Shown here: positions 63,289-64,000 of the stretch, piece after piece
Layout: each line of letters opens with the position of its first letter
How positions within the stretch are numbered: the first letter of the stretch is position 1
Assembly: GCF_024713975.1 (NCBI RefSeq)
Contig: NC_091096.1
Coordinates: 24,825,458 to 24,889,457, forward strand
Length of the DNA: 64,000 bases
Direction: 5' to 3'
From: Paralichthys olivaceus
Taxonomy: Eukaryota > Chordata > Actinopteri > Pleuronectiformes > Paralichthyidae
Notes under the pieces: model-generated
The model's database searches: none
Told to the model about the DNA's origin: nothing
What the model saw: the letters and a program-made list of their open reading frames with translations, nothing else
Position numbers and translations under genes: made by a program

Positions 63289-63361
63289 GCCTGGATAGCT
63301 CAGCCGGTAGAGCATCAGACTTTTAATCTGAGGGTCCAGGGTTCAAGTCCCTGTTCAGGTG
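63289..63361 (+). tRNA. tRNA-Lys (TTT), copy 5
   Basis: Same as copy 1 in the D loop and in the CAGGTG end. It sits in the shortest unit upstream (566 bp). Confidence 0.95.
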
Positions 63362-64000
63362 CTGTACACCTTTAAAGGGAGTTACATTGAAATTACTATT
63401 AGGTAGCATTATAAAAAAACAACACTGCTTTCACTATCATGTCTTCCAACACTGACATACTCTCACACTTATCAAAGATGGAAATTAACAAGTGTGTCAT
63501 GGCTGCTTTCATGCTGGATTTGTGTCTTATGAAGGATCTATGCCAACATAGGCATCCTTGAATCAAGTTTGCAAGTATAAAGTTTTCCTGACATTTGGAC
63601 TCAACTTCTGCCATGGTCCTGTTCCACCACAAGTACTCAGAAGTATTCATCTTTCCTTGCTGTTGATTTAACAAGTGTGCCATGGCTGCTTTCATGCTGG
63701 ATCTGTGTCTTCTGATGGGTGTATGCCATCACAGGTATCCTTCAATCAAGTTTGCAAGTAAAGAGTTTTCCTGACATTTGGACTCAACTTCTGCCATGGT
63801 CCTGTTCCACCACAAGTACTCAGAAGTATTCATCTTTCCTTGCCGCAGATTTAACCAGTGTGTCATGGTCCTGTTCCACCACAAATACTAAGAAGTATTC
63901 ATCTTTCCTTGTTGTAGATGCCCTTCGACTGCTCTACCGTATGAAGTGGTACATTGTCTTTGGTAGTAATGTATGCGTATATAAACGTCAATTTACACTA

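Larger units (their letters stand above)
59725..64000 (+). repeat. Tandem tRNA-Lys array inside a pnpla7 intron
   Basis: Five tRNA-Lys genes start at 59738, 60957, 61635, 62723 and 63289, so units are 1219, 678, 1088 and 566 bp. Each unit runs: GCACCTTTTGA, tRNA, a downstream block (GGAGTTACATTGAAATTACT and on), a Pro/His-free 69-bp minisatellite of variable copy number, then a block with GTATAAATGTCAATTTACAC before the next tRNA. Unit length differences come mainly from the minisatellite. The first tRNA lacks the upstream block, so the array's left edge is about 59725. The window ends inside the upstream block of a sixth unit. Confidence 0.93.

Overview
The window is nuclear DNA of a ray-finned (teleost) fish. 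The protein genes are split by GT-AG introns into vertebrate families, gene order matches a known vertebrate block, and the repeats are of fish type (L2-like LINEs, tRNA-derived SINEs, TTAA-flanked MITEs, long CA/GT and ATTT tracts). There is nothing bacterial, and no CRISPR array, insertion sequence or recognisable provirus.

Layout. 1.2-6.3 kb (minus): a complete leukocyte-type tetraspanin, best read as cd53 (7 coding exons, 231 aa), with a likely 5' UTR exon and PU.1-like sites. 6.5-8.2 kb: two eroded fossils of the tRNA unit found further right, separated by a dispersed repeat and an ATTT tract. 9.0-10.0 kb: an L2-like LINE 3' end inside another fish repeat. 11.9-15.8 kb (minus): rsph4a, a radial spoke head protein of motile cilia (7 exons, 508 aa). 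17.3-29.8 kb: a tandem array of ten units of about 1.23 kb. Each unit carries a well-kept tRNA-Ile(AAT) on plus and a tRNA-Arg on minus. Only the first Arg copy looks intact. The array stops abruptly at a LINE reverse-transcriptase fragment (29.8-30.4 kb). 31.6-32.4 kb (plus): lrrc18, single coding exon. 33.1-34.1 kb: a second L2-like LINE. 34.6-40.0 kb (plus): dph7, the WD40 enzyme of diphthamide synthesis (9 coding exons, 452 aa). 40.1-41.5 kb (minus): mrpl41, tail to tail with dph7. 42.5 kb to beyond the window (plus): pnpla7, a patatin-like lysophospholipase with cyclic-nucleotide-binding domains. 28 coding exons are visible, ending just after the catalytic Asp motif. 59.7-64.0 kb: inside the next pnpla7 intron, a second tandem array with five tRNA-Lys(TTT) genes and a variable 69-bp minisatellite.

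The protein genes are not a functional cluster. dph7, mrpl41 and pnpla7 are neighbours in human too (9q34.3), which supports the pnpla7 name over pnpla6. The most unusual content is the two separate tRNA arrays. The Ile/Arg unit is built from nested older duplications, one of its two tRNA genes is decaying while the other is kept, and its last four units are two copies of a 2,465-bp dimer. A second point is that pnpla7 appears to lack one whole, phase-neutral exon of its first nucleotide-binding domain.

All exon borders were read by eye from splice signals, reading phase and recalled family sequences. No alignment or search was run.
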